Shown here: positions 17,813 through 27,299 of the stretch, piece by piece | Position numbering within the stretch: position 1 is the stretch's first letter | Layout: every line of letters begins with the position of its first letter | Source: Gottfriedia sp002574545 | GTDB taxonomy: Bacteria; Bacillota; Bacilli; Bacillales; Bacillaceae_G | Reading direction: 5' to 3' (one strand) | Assembly: GCA_052180195.1 (NCBI GenBank) | Contig: CP197469.1 | DNA length: 64,000 nt | Program-made: the position numbers and the translations under genes | The notes under the pieces: generated by a model | Told to the model about the DNA's origin: nothing | The model's input: the letters and a program-made list of their open reading frames with translations, nothing else | Database searches by the model: none

Positions 17813-19204
17813 ATGAGTACTTCTTTCACGCCTCGTCAAATTGTTGAAAAACTTGATCAATATATTGTTGGACAGCAACAAGCGAAAAAAGCAGTAGCAA
17901 TTGCACTCAGAAATCGATATCGTAGAAGTTTACTTGAAGAATCATTCCGTGATGAAATTTCACCAAAAAACATTTTAATGATTGGTCCAACAGGTGTTGG
18001 TAAAACAGAAATTGCTAGAAGAATGGCAAAACTAGTTGGTGCCCCATTTATTAAAGTGGAAGCTACTAAATTTACAGAAGTTGGTTACGTTGGTAGAGAT
18101 GTAGAATCAATGGTTCGAGATTTAATCCAAACGTCTATTCGAATTGTAAAAGAAGAGCGAATGAATAAAGTGAAAGATCAAGCTGAAAAAAATGCGAATC
18201 AAAGATTAGTCAAACTTCTAGCACCGAGTACAAAAAAGCAAACTTCATTCAAAAACCCACTTGAGATGCTTTTTAATCAAGATTCACAAAACTCGAATGC
18301 TGAGCAAGAAGAGAATGATACAGAATTAACATCAAAAAGAAGAAATATAGAATTTCAACTATTATCTGGAAAACTAGAAGAAGATCTTGTGTCTATTGAA
18401 GTAGAGCAACAACAAGCTCCGATGCTAGATTTTATGCAAGGAACTGGGATGGAACAAATGGGAATGAACTTCCAGGAGTCATTAGGTAGTCTATTTCCAA
18501 AGAAAACTAAAAAAAGAAAGCTTCCTGTTAAAGAAGCTCGTAAGATTTTAACGAATGAAGAAGCTCAGAAATTAATTGATATGGATGAAGTAACACAAGA
18601 AGCAGTTTATAGGGCTGAGCAATTAGGTATTATTTTCATTGACGAAATTGATAAGATTGCAAGTAAGCAAAACTCTACTCAAGATGTTTCAAGAGAGGGC
18701 GTACAAAGGGATATCTTACCAATCGTTGAAGGAAGTACAGTTGTGACAAAATATGGACCGGTTAAAACAGATCATATCCTATTTATTGCAGCTGGTGCAT
18801 TTCATATTTCGAAGCCTTCAGACTTAATACCTGAATTACAAGGTCGCTTCCCAATTCGTGTAGAATTAGCGAAATTATCTGTTGAAGATTTTGTTCGTAT
18901 TTTAGTTGAGCCTGATTTTTCAATTATTAAACAATATAAAGCTTTATTGTCTACAGAAGGTATACAAATCGAATTTTCTGACGATGCTATACGTAGAATA
19001 GCAGAAATAGCATTTGAAGTTAATCAGACTACAGACAACATAGGCGCAAGAAGATTGCATACGATTATGGAAAAACTACTTGAAGACCTATCGTTTGAAG
19101 CTTCTGAAATTCAAATGGGAACAATTAAGATTACACCACAATATGTAAATGAAAAGCTAGCAAATATTGCAAAAGATAAAGATATAAGTCAATTCATTTT
19201 ATGA
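17813..19204 (+). CDS. hslU: ATP-dependent unfoldase HslU (ClpY)
   Basis: A 463-residue AAA+ unfoldase that feeds substrates to HslV. Walker A is in MIGPTGVGKTEIARRMA, Walker B in GIIFIDEIDKIAS, and the family-specific insertion (I domain) lies between. The C-terminal tail that docks in HslV (SQFIL) is present. I chose the ATG at 17813 after GGAGAGTG; a longer frame from 17756 would overlap hslV. Confidence 0.97.
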   Translation: MSTSFTPRQIVEKLDQYIVGQQQAKKAVAIALRNRYRRSLLEESFRDEISPKNILMIGPTGVGKTEIARRMAKLVGAPFIKVEATKFTEVGYVGRDVESMVRDLIQTSIRIVKEERMNKVKDQAEKNANQRLVKLLAPSTKKQTSFKNPLEMLFNQDSQNSNAEQEENDTELTSKRRNIEFQLLSGKLEEDLVSIEVEQQQAPMLDFMQGTGMEQMGMNFQESLGSLFPKKTKKRKLPVKEARKILTNEEAQKLIDMDEVTQEAVYRAEQLGIIFIDEIDKIASKQNSTQDVSREGVQRDILPIVEGSTVVTKYGPVKTDHILFIAAGAFHISKPSDLIPELQGRFPIRVELAKLSVEDFVRILVEPDFSIIKQYKALLSTEGIQIEFSDDAIRRIAEIAFEVNQTTDNIGARRLHTIMEKLLEDLSFEASEIQMGTIKITPQYVNEKLANIAKDKDISQFIL

Positions 19205-19288
19205 TTTAAGAACACTTTTGAATTCAGCCATTAGAATACAAAAGTAGTTCATAGGAAACGTACAATTAAATAGGAGGCATTTAGAAAG

Positions 19289-20068
19289 ATGCAATTATTA
19301 GACAAAACAAGAAAGATTAATAAGTTATTACAACAATCTGCAGGTAAGCCAGTAAACTTTAAAGAAATGGCAGATACATTAGAAGAAGTTATTGAATCAA
19401 ATGTATTTATTTTAAGTCGTAAAGGGAAATTATTAGGTTACGGTCTTCACCAAAAAATCGAAAATGAACGTATGCAAAAAATGTTCGCCGATCGCCAATT
19501 CCCTGAAGAATATACACAAAACCTATTTAATATTAATGAAACATCATCAAATATCGACATCCACAGTGAGCACACTGCATTCCCAGTTGAAAATAAAGAT
19601 TTATTTGCTGGTGGATTAACAACTATCGTACCGATTATCGGTGGTGGTGAGCGTTTAGGTACTCTTGTTTTAGCTCGAATTAATCAAGATTTTGAAAATG
19701 ATGATTTAATCTTAGCTGAATACGGCGCTACAGTAGTTGGTATGGAAATTCTACGTGAAAAAGCAGAAGAAATTGAAGAAGAAGCTAGAAGTAAAGCTGT
19801 TGTACAAATGGCTATTTCATCACTTTCTTATAGCGAATTAGAAGCGATTGAACATATTTTTGAAGAATTAAATGGCTATGAAGGCTTATTAGTAGCAAGT
19901 AAAATTGCTGATCGAGTAGGAATTACAAGATCTGTTATCGTAAATGCACTACGTAAATTAGAAAGTGCTGGCGTTATCGAGTCTAGATCACTTGGAATGA
20001 AAGGTACTTATATTAAAGTACTAAATGATAAGTTCTTATTAGAGTTAGAGAAATTAAAATCTAACTAA
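19289..20068 (+). CDS. codY: GTP/branched-chain amino acid sensing repressor CodY
   Basis: A 259-residue global regulator (usual length 259). The N-terminal GAF domain binds isoleucine, leucine or valine; the C-terminal winged helix-turn-helix (ADRVGITRSVIVNALRKLESAGVIES) binds DNA in nutrient-rich cells. AGGAGG precedes the ATG. A strong terminator follows. In B. subtilis the flagellar operon begins just after it; here it does not. Confidence 0.98.
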   Translation: MQLLDKTRKINKLLQQSAGKPVNFKEMADTLEEVIESNVFILSRKGKLLGYGLHQKIENERMQKMFADRQFPEEYTQNLFNINETSSNIDIHSEHTAFPVENKDLFAGGLTTIVPIIGGGERLGTLVLARINQDFENDDLILAEYGATVVGMEILREKAEEIEEEARSKAVVQMAISSLSYSELEAIEHIFEELNGYEGLLVASKIADRVGITRSVIVNALRKLESAGVIESRSLGMKGTYIKVLNDKFLLELEKLKSN

Positions 20069-20107
20069 TTAAGAAAGTCACTTCTTTAATAGGACTACAT
20101 TAAGTTG

Positions 20108-20150
20108 AACCTTTTCTCAATGCATAATTGGGAAAAGGTTTTTTGTTTTT
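20108..20150 (+). terminator. Terminator after codY
   Basis: Stem of 13 bp with one mismatch (AACCTTTTCTCAA at 20108-20120 and TTGGGAAAAGGTT at 20128-20140), then TTTTTGTTTTTT. Confidence 0.92.
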
Positions 20151-21159
20151 TATACTGGAATAAAGAAGATTATTAAATCATAACGATTTTGTATTTTTGT
20201 ATAAATGATCTATATAGGCGAATTGAAAATTATGGTATGATTAAAAAATATTTATAAGATTATATCAATAAAATATAATTATTATTCGTTATTTGAATGT
20301 AAATTTGAGAGAGGATTTTTAGTTTATAGAAATGTAATGGTATTTTCAACTTGGTACTACTAGTTGTTTTCAAATAGATCGTTGTTTATTGTTAGAATTT
20401 CCACCTCAGATACAAATTCACTTAATGACGAAATAATAAAGAGTAATATCCAACAATCGGGAGACGTCTTTAAATAACTATAAAAAAATTTTGGCCAAAA
20501 TAGTTAATTGCTAAATAACAATGACTGGTTACTTTTTTAAAAGGATAGATTGGGGGGGCGATAAAAGTTTATTTATTTAAAGTATAAATAAAATAGTTCC
20601 TCTTTTCTAATTAAAATAGAATTCCGGAATATTAGAATCATTTTTTTGATAAAGTGAAAAAATATTATTTTTTATTATGTTAAATAAAGTGTCACATTAT
20701 GTTAAAGAATGGGTAGATAAATTAGATAATTTTAATAATATAATTTATATTAGGGTGAAAAAGAGCTCAACCTGAGTTTTTATCGAAACAAAGCATCTTG
20801 AACTAAATAAATGAAATGATGCGATTACTTATTCATAAAACATATTGAATAAAATTAATAGATTCATATTTATTACTATTTAGCCATTTAATAGTAGGGA
20901 AATTGAAAGGCTAAATAGTAATGAATCAAGAATTTGATGAATATTGTAATCTCCACTTGGAAAAGAGTTGATTGGACGAAAAGGGACCTCGTTTGCTACT
21001 AGGAAGAAATAGAATTGATATTTTAGAACTTCTTATCCAATTGCAAATTAAAAACCATGTGTAAAGATTTAATCCTTTTAAAAAAATGCCAAAATATTGA
21101 ATATTAAATTGTCAATCAGTTATTTAACTTAATATGGTAATTCGCTCGAGGTGAAAGAC
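20151..21159. other. Gene-free AT-rich stretch where the fla/che operon is expected
   Basis: About 1 kb with no open frame that has both a ribosome binding site and a recognisable product. In B. subtilis flgB through cheD (roughly 26 kb) lie exactly here between codY and sigD. I looked for remnants of flagellar genes and could not recognise any, so either deletion is old or the genes were never here. A TTGTCA near 21109 with an AT-rich -10 about 18 bp later may be the sigD promoter. Confidence 0.6.
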
Positions 21160-21933
21160 GTGTTGCAAGTTCAAAAAAATGTTTCACAAATATATTGGAA
21201 AAAGTGGATTAAAGATCGTGATATAGATGCTGGAGATGCACTAATGAGGATTTATATGCCACTAGTTCACTTTCATGTAAATCGAATAGTTCATAGATTA
21301 CCTTCAAGTGTAAGTAGAGAAGATTTACACAGCTTAGCAATGATGGGTTTATATGACGCATTAGAAAAATTTGACCCGAAAAGAGATTTAAAGTTTGAAA
21401 CATATGCCTCAATTAGAATAAGTGGTAATATATTGGATGGCCTTCGAAAAGAAGATTGGTTGCCTAGATCGATTAGAGATAAAGCAAAAAAAATTGAATG
21501 TGCAATTGAAAAGTTAGAACCGGCTCTTGAACGAAAGGCTACACCTGAAGAAATAGCACATTATACTGGCTATAGTTCGATAGAAGTTGTGAACGTCATA
21601 AATGATGTGTTTTTCTCTAATATGTTGTCTGTAGATGAACAAATCAAAGATGTAGGGGAAGGACAAGTTAATTTAATTCATACATTAAAAGATCATGAAA
21701 CATTAACTCCAGAAGAATTGGTACTAAAAGATGAACAAATAAAGCTACTTGCCAATACGATTGGATCTGAATTAAATGAGAAAGAGCAGCTAGTTATCAG
21801 TTTGTACTATCATGAAGAATTAACACTTACTGAAATTGGAACAATTATAAATTTATCGACTTCTAGGGTTTCACAAATTCATGCTAAGTCTATTTTCAAA
21901 TTAAGGCATCTTTTAAGTAATAGTAATATTTAG
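21160..21933 (+). CDS. sigD: Sigma factor SigD (sigma-28, FliA family)
   Basis: A 257-residue sigma-70-family protein of the flagellar/motility type. Region 2 (LMRIYMPLVHFHVNRIVHRLP, then LYDALEKFDPKRDLKFETYASIRI), the DGLRKEDWLPRSIR block that marks SigD, region 3, and region 4 (LTEIGTIINLSTSRVSQIHAKSIFKLR) are complete. GAGGTGA suits the GTG at 21160; GTG at 21151 overlaps that site. In B. subtilis it drives flagellin, motor and autolysin genes. Here it stands alone, without the fla/che operon upstream or swrB downstream. The intact frame suggests it is still used. Confidence 0.93.
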   Translation: MLQVQKNVSQIYWKKWIKDRDIDAGDALMRIYMPLVHFHVNRIVHRLPSSVSREDLHSLAMMGLYDALEKFDPKRDLKFETYASIRISGNILDGLRKEDWLPRSIRDKAKKIECAIEKLEPALERKATPEEIAHYTGYSSIEVVNVINDVFFSNMLSVDEQIKDVGEGQVNLIHTLKDHETLTPEELVLKDEQIKLLANTIGSELNEKEQLVISLYYHEELTLTEIGTIINLSTSRVSQIHAKSIFKLRHLLSNSNI

Positions 21934-22268
21934 AGCTTGTAATATAAATGATTTTTAAGTTTATATATGATTGAATAGTGGGGATTAAGACTTACATTAC
22001 ATACTTTATGTACAATTTTTTTTAAGAAATTTATAAAATATGAAGAAGAATAAGATAAAATTGAATAAATTAACAAAAATTCCCAATACTGATAAAGATT
22101 TAGTTATTGAGACATGTGAAGATTCAAATCTAATTCAATACTGTAGCTCAATTTTGAGTAATAGCGGTTCGAGATTTATAAAGAGACGATCTAAGGATGA
22201 AAATGGATTATAGAGAAAAAGGAAAAGCAAACTTTGCTGAAACTTCGACAATAATTTCTTATTTTCTC
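21934..22268. other. Gene-free gap after sigD
   Basis: About 335 bp. swrB (ylxL), which follows sigD in B. subtilis, is missing. A 57-codon open frame at 22040-22213 lacks a ribosome binding site and resembles nothing I know, so I do not call it. Confidence 0.55.
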
Positions 22269-22297
22269 TTGATAAATAATGATGTATATGCTATAGT
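22269..22297 (+). promoter_or_regulatory. SigA promoter for rpsB-tsf
   Basis: TTGATA at 22269-22274 and TATAGT at 22292-22297, spacing 17 bp. It gives a leader of about 110 nt. Confidence 0.82.
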
Positions 22298-22303
22298 AGT
22301 CCA

Positions 22304-22412
22304 TGGTGTTATTACACACGCTTGCCGATTTTCTTATTGGTGCTACCCAGTTTGGGAGTGATAGGAGAAGAAGACGTGAGCGGAGGAAAAAGAACCATTA
22401 GGAGGAAATAAA
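22304..22412 (+). ncRNA. Putative rpsB (S2) leader RNA
   Basis: The predicted transcript has a 110-nt untranslated leader with GC-richer, hairpin-forming segments (for example CCC/GGG around 22348-22357) in an otherwise AT-rich setting. Ribosomal protein S2 is known to control its own operon through such leaders in several bacteria. I could not match a specific consensus. Confidence 0.4.
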
Positions 22413-23111
22413 ATGTCAGTAATTTCTATGAAGCAATTATTAGAAGCTGGTGTTCACTTCGGTCACCAAACTCGCCGTTGGAACCCAAAAATGAAACGTT
22501 ACATCTTCACTGAGCGTAACGGTATCTACATCATCGACCTTCAAAAAACAGTTAAAAAGGTTGAAGAATGTTACAACGTAATGAAAGGTATCGCTGCTGA
22601 AGGTGGAAACATCCTTTTCGTTGGTACTAAAAAACAAGCTCAAGAAGCTATTAAAGATGAAGCAATCCGTTCTGGTATGTACTTCATTAACCAACGTTGG
22701 TTAGGTGGAACGTTAACAAACTTCCAAACAATCCAAAAACGTGTTAAACGTTTAAAAGATATCGAAAGAATGCAAGAAGATGGCACATTTGAAGTGTTAC
22801 CTAAGAAAGAAGTTATTCAACTTAAAAAAGAATTAGAACGTCTTGAAAAATTCTTAGGCGGAATCAAAGACATGAAGCAACTTCCTGATGCATTATTCGT
22901 TGTTGATCCTCGTAAAGAGCGTATCGCTGTTGCTGAAGCTCGTAAGTTAAACATTCCTATCATCGGTATTGTTGACACTAACTGTGATCCAGACGAAATC
23001 GATCACGTTATCCCAGCAAACGACGATGCTATTAGAGCTGTAAAACTTCTTACATCAAAAATGGCAGATGCGATTCTTGAAGCGAAACAAGGCGAAGAAA
23101 CAACTGCTTAA
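22413..23111 (+). CDS. rpsB: 30S ribosomal protein S2
   Basis: A 232-residue S2 protein (Bacillus S2 is about 246, the C-terminal tail being slightly shorter here). Conserved blocks include LLEAGVHFGHQTRRWNPKMKRYIF, FINQRWLGGTLTNFQTI and IGIVDTNCDPDEIDHVIPANDDA. AGGAGG precedes the ATG. Codon use is that of a highly expressed gene (runs of CGT, GGT, AAC). It is followed by a terminator and tsf. Confidence 0.98.
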   Translation: MSVISMKQLLEAGVHFGHQTRRWNPKMKRYIFTERNGIYIIDLQKTVKKVEECYNVMKGIAAEGGNILFVGTKKQAQEAIKDEAIRSGMYFINQRWLGGTLTNFQTIQKRVKRLKDIERMQEDGTFEVLPKKEVIQLKKELERLEKFLGGIKDMKQLPDALFVVDPRKERIAVAEARKLNIPIIGIVDTNCDPDEIDHVIPANDDAIRAVKLLTSKMADAILEAKQGEETTA

Positions 23112-23120
23112 TGAGAAAGT

Positions 23121-23162
23121 GAAAGGTGATAAGAGGTTTTAGCCTTTTATCACCTTTTTTTA
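23121..23162 (+). terminator. Terminator/attenuator between rpsB and tsf
   Basis: Stem AAAGGTGATAAG with CTTTTATCACCTTT followed by T. In many bacteria rpsB and tsf are cotranscribed with a partial terminator between them. Confidence 0.85.
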
Positions 23163-23238
23163 AGGTTAAAATAATCGAAAATTGTTTACCTTATAAAACG
23201 ATTAATAAAATAAGCTTACATATAGGAGATGAAATATA

Positions 23239-24123
23239 ATGGCAATTACTGCACAAATGGTAAAAGAATTACGTGAAAAAACTGGCGCTGGTATGATGGA
23301 TTGCAAAAAAGCGTTAACTGAAACTGATGGTAACATGGACAAAGCAATCGATTACCTTCGTGAAAAAGGGATCGCAAAAGCTGCTAAAAAAGGTGACCGT
23401 ATCGCTGCTGAAGGTTTAACTTTCGTTGAAGTAGCTGGAAACGATGCAGTATTAATCGAAGTAAACTCTGAAACTGATTTCGTTGCTAAAAACGAAGGTT
23501 TCAAAGAATTAGGTTCTGCTCTTGCAAAACATATCGTTGCTAACAAACCTGCAACTGTTGAAGAAGCTTTAGCACAAACTATGGAAAATGGTGAAACTGT
23601 TGAAACTTTCATCAACCATGCAATTGCTAAAATCGGAGAAAAAATCTCTTTACGTCGTTTTGAATTAGTTTCTAAAACAGATGCTGATGCATTTGGTGCT
23701 TACTTACACAGTGGCGGTCGTATCGGTGTTCTTTCTGTAGTTGAAGGAACAACTAAAGAAGATGTTGCTAAAGACGTATCTATGCACATCGCTGCAATCA
23801 ACCCTAAATATATCTCTCGTGATGCTGTTTCTCAAGAAGAAGTTGAGCATGAGCGTGCAATTTTAACTCAACAAGCATTAAACGAAGGTAAACCTGAAAA
23901 CATCGTTGCTAAAATGGTAGAAGGACGTATTGGTAAATACTTCGAAGAAATTTGCTTATTAGATCAATCTTTCGTTAAAAACCCAGACGTTAAAGTAGGT
24001 CAATTCGTAAAAGCTGCTAACGGAACTGTTAAATCTTTCGTTCGTTATGAAGTTGGAGAAGGCTTAGAAAAACGTGAAGATAACTTTGCTGAAGAAGTAA
24101 TGAATCAAGTAAAAGGTAACTAA
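23239..24123 (+). CDS. tsf: Elongation factor Ts
   Basis: A 294-residue nucleotide-exchange factor for EF-Tu (usual length 293). The N-terminal UBA-like region (VKELREKTGAGMMDCKKALTE) and the TDFVAKNEGF motif that contacts EF-Tu are intact. A GGAGATG site precedes the ATG. A terminator at 24141-24173 separates it from pyrH. Confidence 0.98.
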   Translation: MAITAQMVKELREKTGAGMMDCKKALTETDGNMDKAIDYLREKGIAKAAKKGDRIAAEGLTFVEVAGNDAVLIEVNSETDFVAKNEGFKELGSALAKHIVANKPATVEEALAQTMENGETVETFINHAIAKIGEKISLRRFELVSKTDADAFGAYLHSGGRIGVLSVVEGTTKEDVAKDVSMHIAAINPKYISRDAVSQEEVEHERAILTQQALNEGKPENIVAKMVEGRIGKYFEEICLLDQSFVKNPDVKVGQFVKAANGTVKSFVRYEVGEGLEKREDNFAEEVMNQVKGN

Positions 24124-24140
24124 TTTAGTTACTTTGAATG

Positions 24141-24173
24141 AAAATAGGGGACACTATGTGTTCCCTATTTTTT
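24141..24173 (+). terminator. Terminator after tsf
   Basis: AAATAGGGGA at about 24142-24151 pairs with TTCCCTATTT at 24161-24170, followed by T. Confidence 0.88.
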
Positions 24174-24215
24174 AAAGAAACGTAAATACATAGATGTATG
24201 TAAATGGAGGCTATT

Positions 24216-24938
24216 ATGAATAAAGCAAAGTATAATCGCGTAGTATTAAAACTTAGTGGTGAGGCATTAGCAGGTGGGCAAGGATTTGGAATTAATCCAT
24301 CGGTTATTAAATCAATCGCTCAACAAGTTAAAGAAATTGCTGAACTAGATGTTGAAGTTGCAGTAGTAGTAGGTGCTGGTAACATTTGGCGTGGTAAGAC
24401 TGGTAGCGAAATGGGTATGGACCGAGCTACAGCTGACTATATGGGCATGTTAGGTACTGTAATGAACTCTTTAGCACTTCAAGATAGTCTTGAAACACTT
24501 GGTGTACAATCTCGAGTACAATCTTCTATTGAAATGCGTCAAGTTGCAGAACCATATATCCGTCGTAAAGCAATTCGTCATTTAGAGAAAAAACGTGTTG
24601 TAATTTTTGCTGCTGGTACAGGAAATCCTTATTTCTCAACAGATACTACTGCTGCATTACGTGCTGCTGAAATTGAAGCAGATGTTATTTTAATGGCGAA
24701 AAATAATGTAGACGGAGTATATTCAGCTGACCCATCAATCGATAAAACTGCTGTAAAATACGAAACTCTTACATATTTAGACGTATTAAAAGAAGGTTTA
24801 GGTGTAATGGATTCAACTGCATCTTCATTATGTATGGATAATGATATTCCATTAATTGTATTCTCAATAATGGAAGAAGGAAATATTAAACGTGCCGTAC
24901 TTGGCGAAAATATTGGAACGATAGTAAAGGGGAAATAA
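24216..24938 (+). CDS. pyrH: Uridylate kinase
   Basis: A 240-residue UMP kinase of the amino-acid-kinase fold, making UDP for nucleic acid and cell wall precursors. VVLKLSGEALAGGQGFGI, VVVGAGNIWRGKTG, TGNPYFSTDTTAALRAAEIEA (split here into known blocks) and KNNVDGVYSADP are characteristic. ATG at 24216 follows TGGAGGC; the in-frame ATG at 24204 overlaps that site. frr starts 2 bp after the stop. Confidence 0.97.
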   Translation: MNKAKYNRVVLKLSGEALAGGQGFGINPSVIKSIAQQVKEIAELDVEVAVVVGAGNIWRGKTGSEMGMDRATADYMGMLGTVMNSLALQDSLETLGVQSRVQSSIEMRQVAEPYIRRKAIRHLEKKRVVIFAAGTGNPYFSTDTTAALRAAEIEADVILMAKNNVDGVYSADPSIDKTAVKYETLTYLDVLKEGLGVMDSTASSLCMDNDIPLIVFSIMEEGNIKRAVLGENIGTIVKGK

Positions 24939-24940
24939 AC

Positions 24941-25498
24941 ATGTCTAATCAAATCATTTCTTTAGCAAAAGAAAAAATGACAAAAGCAGTTGCTGCTTTC
25001 TCTAGAGAATTAGCAACAGTACGTGCTGGTCGTGCAAATCCAGCTATTTTAGATAAAGTTTTGGTTGAATATTATGGAGCTCCAACTCCAATTAACCAAA
25101 TGGCAAATATTTCAGTGCCAGAAGCAAGATTATTATTAATTACTCCTTACGATAAAACAGTGATTAACGATATGGATAAAGCGATTCAAAAAGCAGATTT
25201 AGGGTTAAATCCTTCAAATGATGGATCTGTAATCAGAATTAGTTTCCCTCCATTAACTGAAGAGCGTCGTCGTGATTTAGTTAAAGTAGTTAAAAAATCT
25301 GCTGAAGATGCTAAAGTTGCAGTACGTAATATTCGTCGTGATGCAAACGATGATCTGAAAAAAGCAGAAAAAAATGGTGAAATTACTGAAGATGAATTAC
25401 GTGGTCTTGTAGAAGACATCCAAAAACAAACAGATTCTCATATCGAAAAAATCGATGGAATCACAAAAGAAAAAGAAAAAGAGATAATGGAAGTTTAA
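24941..25498 (+). CDS. frr: Ribosome recycling factor
   Basis: A 185-residue protein (usual length 185) that with EF-G splits post-termination ribosomes. The long helical bundle and the RAGRANPAILD and LTEERRRDLVK motifs are intact. AAGGGG precedes the ATG. It ends the pyrH-frr transcription unit, followed by two stacked hairpins. Confidence 0.98.
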   Translation: MSNQIISLAKEKMTKAVAAFSRELATVRAGRANPAILDKVLVEYYGAPTPINQMANISVPEARLLLITPYDKTVINDMDKAIQKADLGLNPSNDGSVIRISFPPLTEERRRDLVKVVKKSAEDAKVAVRNIRRDANDDLKKAEKNGEITEDELRGLVEDIQKQTDSHIEKIDGITKEKEKEIMEV

Positions 25499-25524
25499 TA
25501 CTGCATTGCAAGGTATATCTTACT

Positions 25525-25607
25525 AGCGCTTAGAAAAATAATGAATTTTTCATATTATGCTATTACATAATTTCATTATTGAATTATAATTAAATAAACT
25601 AAGCGCT
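25525..25607. repeat. Hairpin with a long AT-rich loop after frr
   Basis: AGCGCTTAG at 25525-25533 pairs perfectly with CTAAGCGCT at 25599-25607, enclosing about 65 nt of AT-rich sequence that can itself fold. It sits directly before the uppS-side terminator. Confidence 0.5.
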
Positions 25608-25650
25608 TTGAGTAAAAAGACCCTCTGTTTAAGGGGGTTTTTTTACTCAA
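25608..25650. terminator. Long terminator hairpin before uppS
   Basis: TTGAGTAAAAA at 25608-25618 pairs with the TTTTTACTCAA side ending at 25650; inside it CCC at 25621-25623 pairs with the G run 25633-25637, followed by T. Symmetric enough to act in both directions. Confidence 0.87.
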
Positions 25651-25686
25651 TGCTTTAATTAGATATACTTAAACGGAGGATTAAAG

Positions 25687-26466
25687 ATGTTTAAATTAAT
25701 TTCTTTTTTTAAAAGAAATAAAGAGAAGAAAAATGTACCTCCAAGTTCGCAATTAAATGGGGTCGATGGAGTAATTCCTGAGCATGTTGCAATCATAATG
25801 GATGGTAATGGTAGATGGGCACAAAAGAGGAATTTACCAAGAGTTAAGGGACACTATGAGGGAATGAAAGTAGTTCGGAAAATCGCAAGGACTGCCAGCA
25901 AATTAGGTGTAAAGACCTTAACTTTATATGCTTTTTCAACTGAGAATTGGAAAAGACCTAAAACTGAAGTAGAATTCTTAATGAAGTTACCACAAGAATT
26001 TCTAGGGACATTTTTACCTGAATTAATTGAAGAAAATGTACAAGTACGGTTAACTGGAAATGAAGAGCAATTACCAAGCTATACAACAGAAGCAGTGTTA
26101 AAAGCAGTAGAAGAAACAAAAAATAATACGGGGATGGTATTAAATTTTGCCCTAAATTATGGTTCTCGTGACGAAATTGTTTCTGCAGTTAAAAAGATTT
26201 CTTCAGATGTATTGGATAATAAAATAAATAAAGAAGAAATTAATGAAGAATTGTTTAATCAATATTTAATGACTAGTGATTTTAAAGATCCAGATTTGTT
26301 AATAAGAACAAGCGGTGAATTAAGGATTAGTAATTTTATGCTTTGGCAAATTGCATATTCTGAACTATATTTTACTGATGTATTATGGCCCGATTTTACC
26401 GAAGCGTGTTTAATTGATGCGGTAAAAGAATATCAAAATCGAGCAAGAAGATATGGTGGTATTTAA
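25687..26466 (+). CDS. uppS: Undecaprenyl diphosphate synthase
   Basis: A 259-residue cis-prenyltransferase that makes the C55 lipid carrier for cell wall synthesis. The catalytic Asp is in AIIMDGNGRWAQKR; LNFALNYGSRDEI and DLLIRTSGELRISNFMLWQ bind the diphosphates. GGAGGAT precedes the ATG. It starts the uppS-cdsA-dxr-rseP cluster of envelope genes. Confidence 0.98.
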   Translation: MFKLISFFKRNKEKKNVPPSSQLNGVDGVIPEHVAIIMDGNGRWAQKRNLPRVKGHYEGMKVVRKIARTASKLGVKTLTLYAFSTENWKRPKTEVEFLMKLPQEFLGTFLPELIEENVQVRLTGNEEQLPSYTTEAVLKAVEETKNNTGMVLNFALNYGSRDEIVSAVKKISSDVLDNKINKEEINEELFNQYLMTSDFKDPDLLIRTSGELRISNFMLWQIAYSELYFTDVLWPDFTEACLIDAVKEYQNRARRYGGI

Positions 26467-26483
26467 GAAAGCGGTGAACGAAC

Positions 26484-27272
26484 ATGAAACAGCGTATTAT
26501 AACAGGAGTTATAGCTGGAGCATTATTTCTAGGATTAGTAATATATGGTGAATGGCCATTTGGATTACTAGTATTTGCACTTGGCACAATCGGATATTTT
26601 GAATTGATTAGAATGAAAAAGTTTAATTTATTTAGTGCACAAACTGTACTTGGATTAATCTTAACATGGGTAGCAATTACACCAAATGATTTATCAAATA
26701 GGATATTTCCGATCGAAATCGGTAAAACGGAAATTTCTATTGTACTTATCCTATTACTTTTATCATATACGGTAATTACAAAGAATACATTTACTTTTGA
26801 AGATGCTTCTTTTGTAGTTCTTAGTAGTTTATATGTAGGATTCGGATTTCATTATATGTACGAGATGAGAAATATGGGAATTTCCTACTTCTTCTTCCCA
26901 TTATTCGTAATTTGGGCAACTGATTCAGGTGCGTATTTTATTGGGAAAGCCACAGGTAAAACTAAACTTTGGCCTGATATAAGTCCTAATAAAACGATTG
27001 AAGGTTCGATAGGCGGAATTATTTGCGCTGTAGTAGTTGCAGTAATTTTATCGATTATGTTAACGTTAAATCATTCAATACTATATTTAGTACTAGTAGC
27101 TATTCTTGTTTCAATTTTTGGTCAATTAGGTGATCTCGTACAATCTGCATATAAAAGATACTACGGTGTAAAAGACTCAGGAAATTTATTACCTGGTCAT
27201 GGTGGAATATTAGACAGATTTGATAGTATCATTTTCACATTGCCAATAGTCTATTTACTATTTACATTATAG
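26484..27272 (+). CDS. cdsA: Phosphatidate cytidylyltransferase
   Basis: A 262-residue polytopic membrane enzyme that makes CDP-diacylglycerol for phospholipids. Several hydrophobic segments are followed by the family signature in SAYKRYYGVKDSGNLLPGHG and GILDRFDS near the C-terminus. ISPNKTIEGSIGG is the other conserved block. It lies 17 bp after uppS. Confidence 0.96.
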   Translation: MKQRIITGVIAGALFLGLVIYGEWPFGLLVFALGTIGYFELIRMKKFNLFSAQTVLGLILTWVAITPNDLSNRIFPIEIGKTEISIVLILLLLSYTVITKNTFTFEDASFVVLSSLYVGFGFHYMYEMRNMGISYFFFPLFVIWATDSGAYFIGKATGKTKLWPDISPNKTIEGSIGGIICAVVVAVILSIMLTLNHSILYLVLVAILVSIFGQLGDLVQSAYKRYYGVKDSGNLLPGHGGILDRFDSIIFTLPIVYLLFTL

Positions 27273-27299
27273 TATTAGTTTTTGTATTTAAGGAGACAT

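Noticed and set aside
22040..22213. 57-codon open frame after sigD
   Set aside because: No ribosome binding site, composition like the surrounding AT-rich DNA, and no resemblance to SwrB or any family I know.
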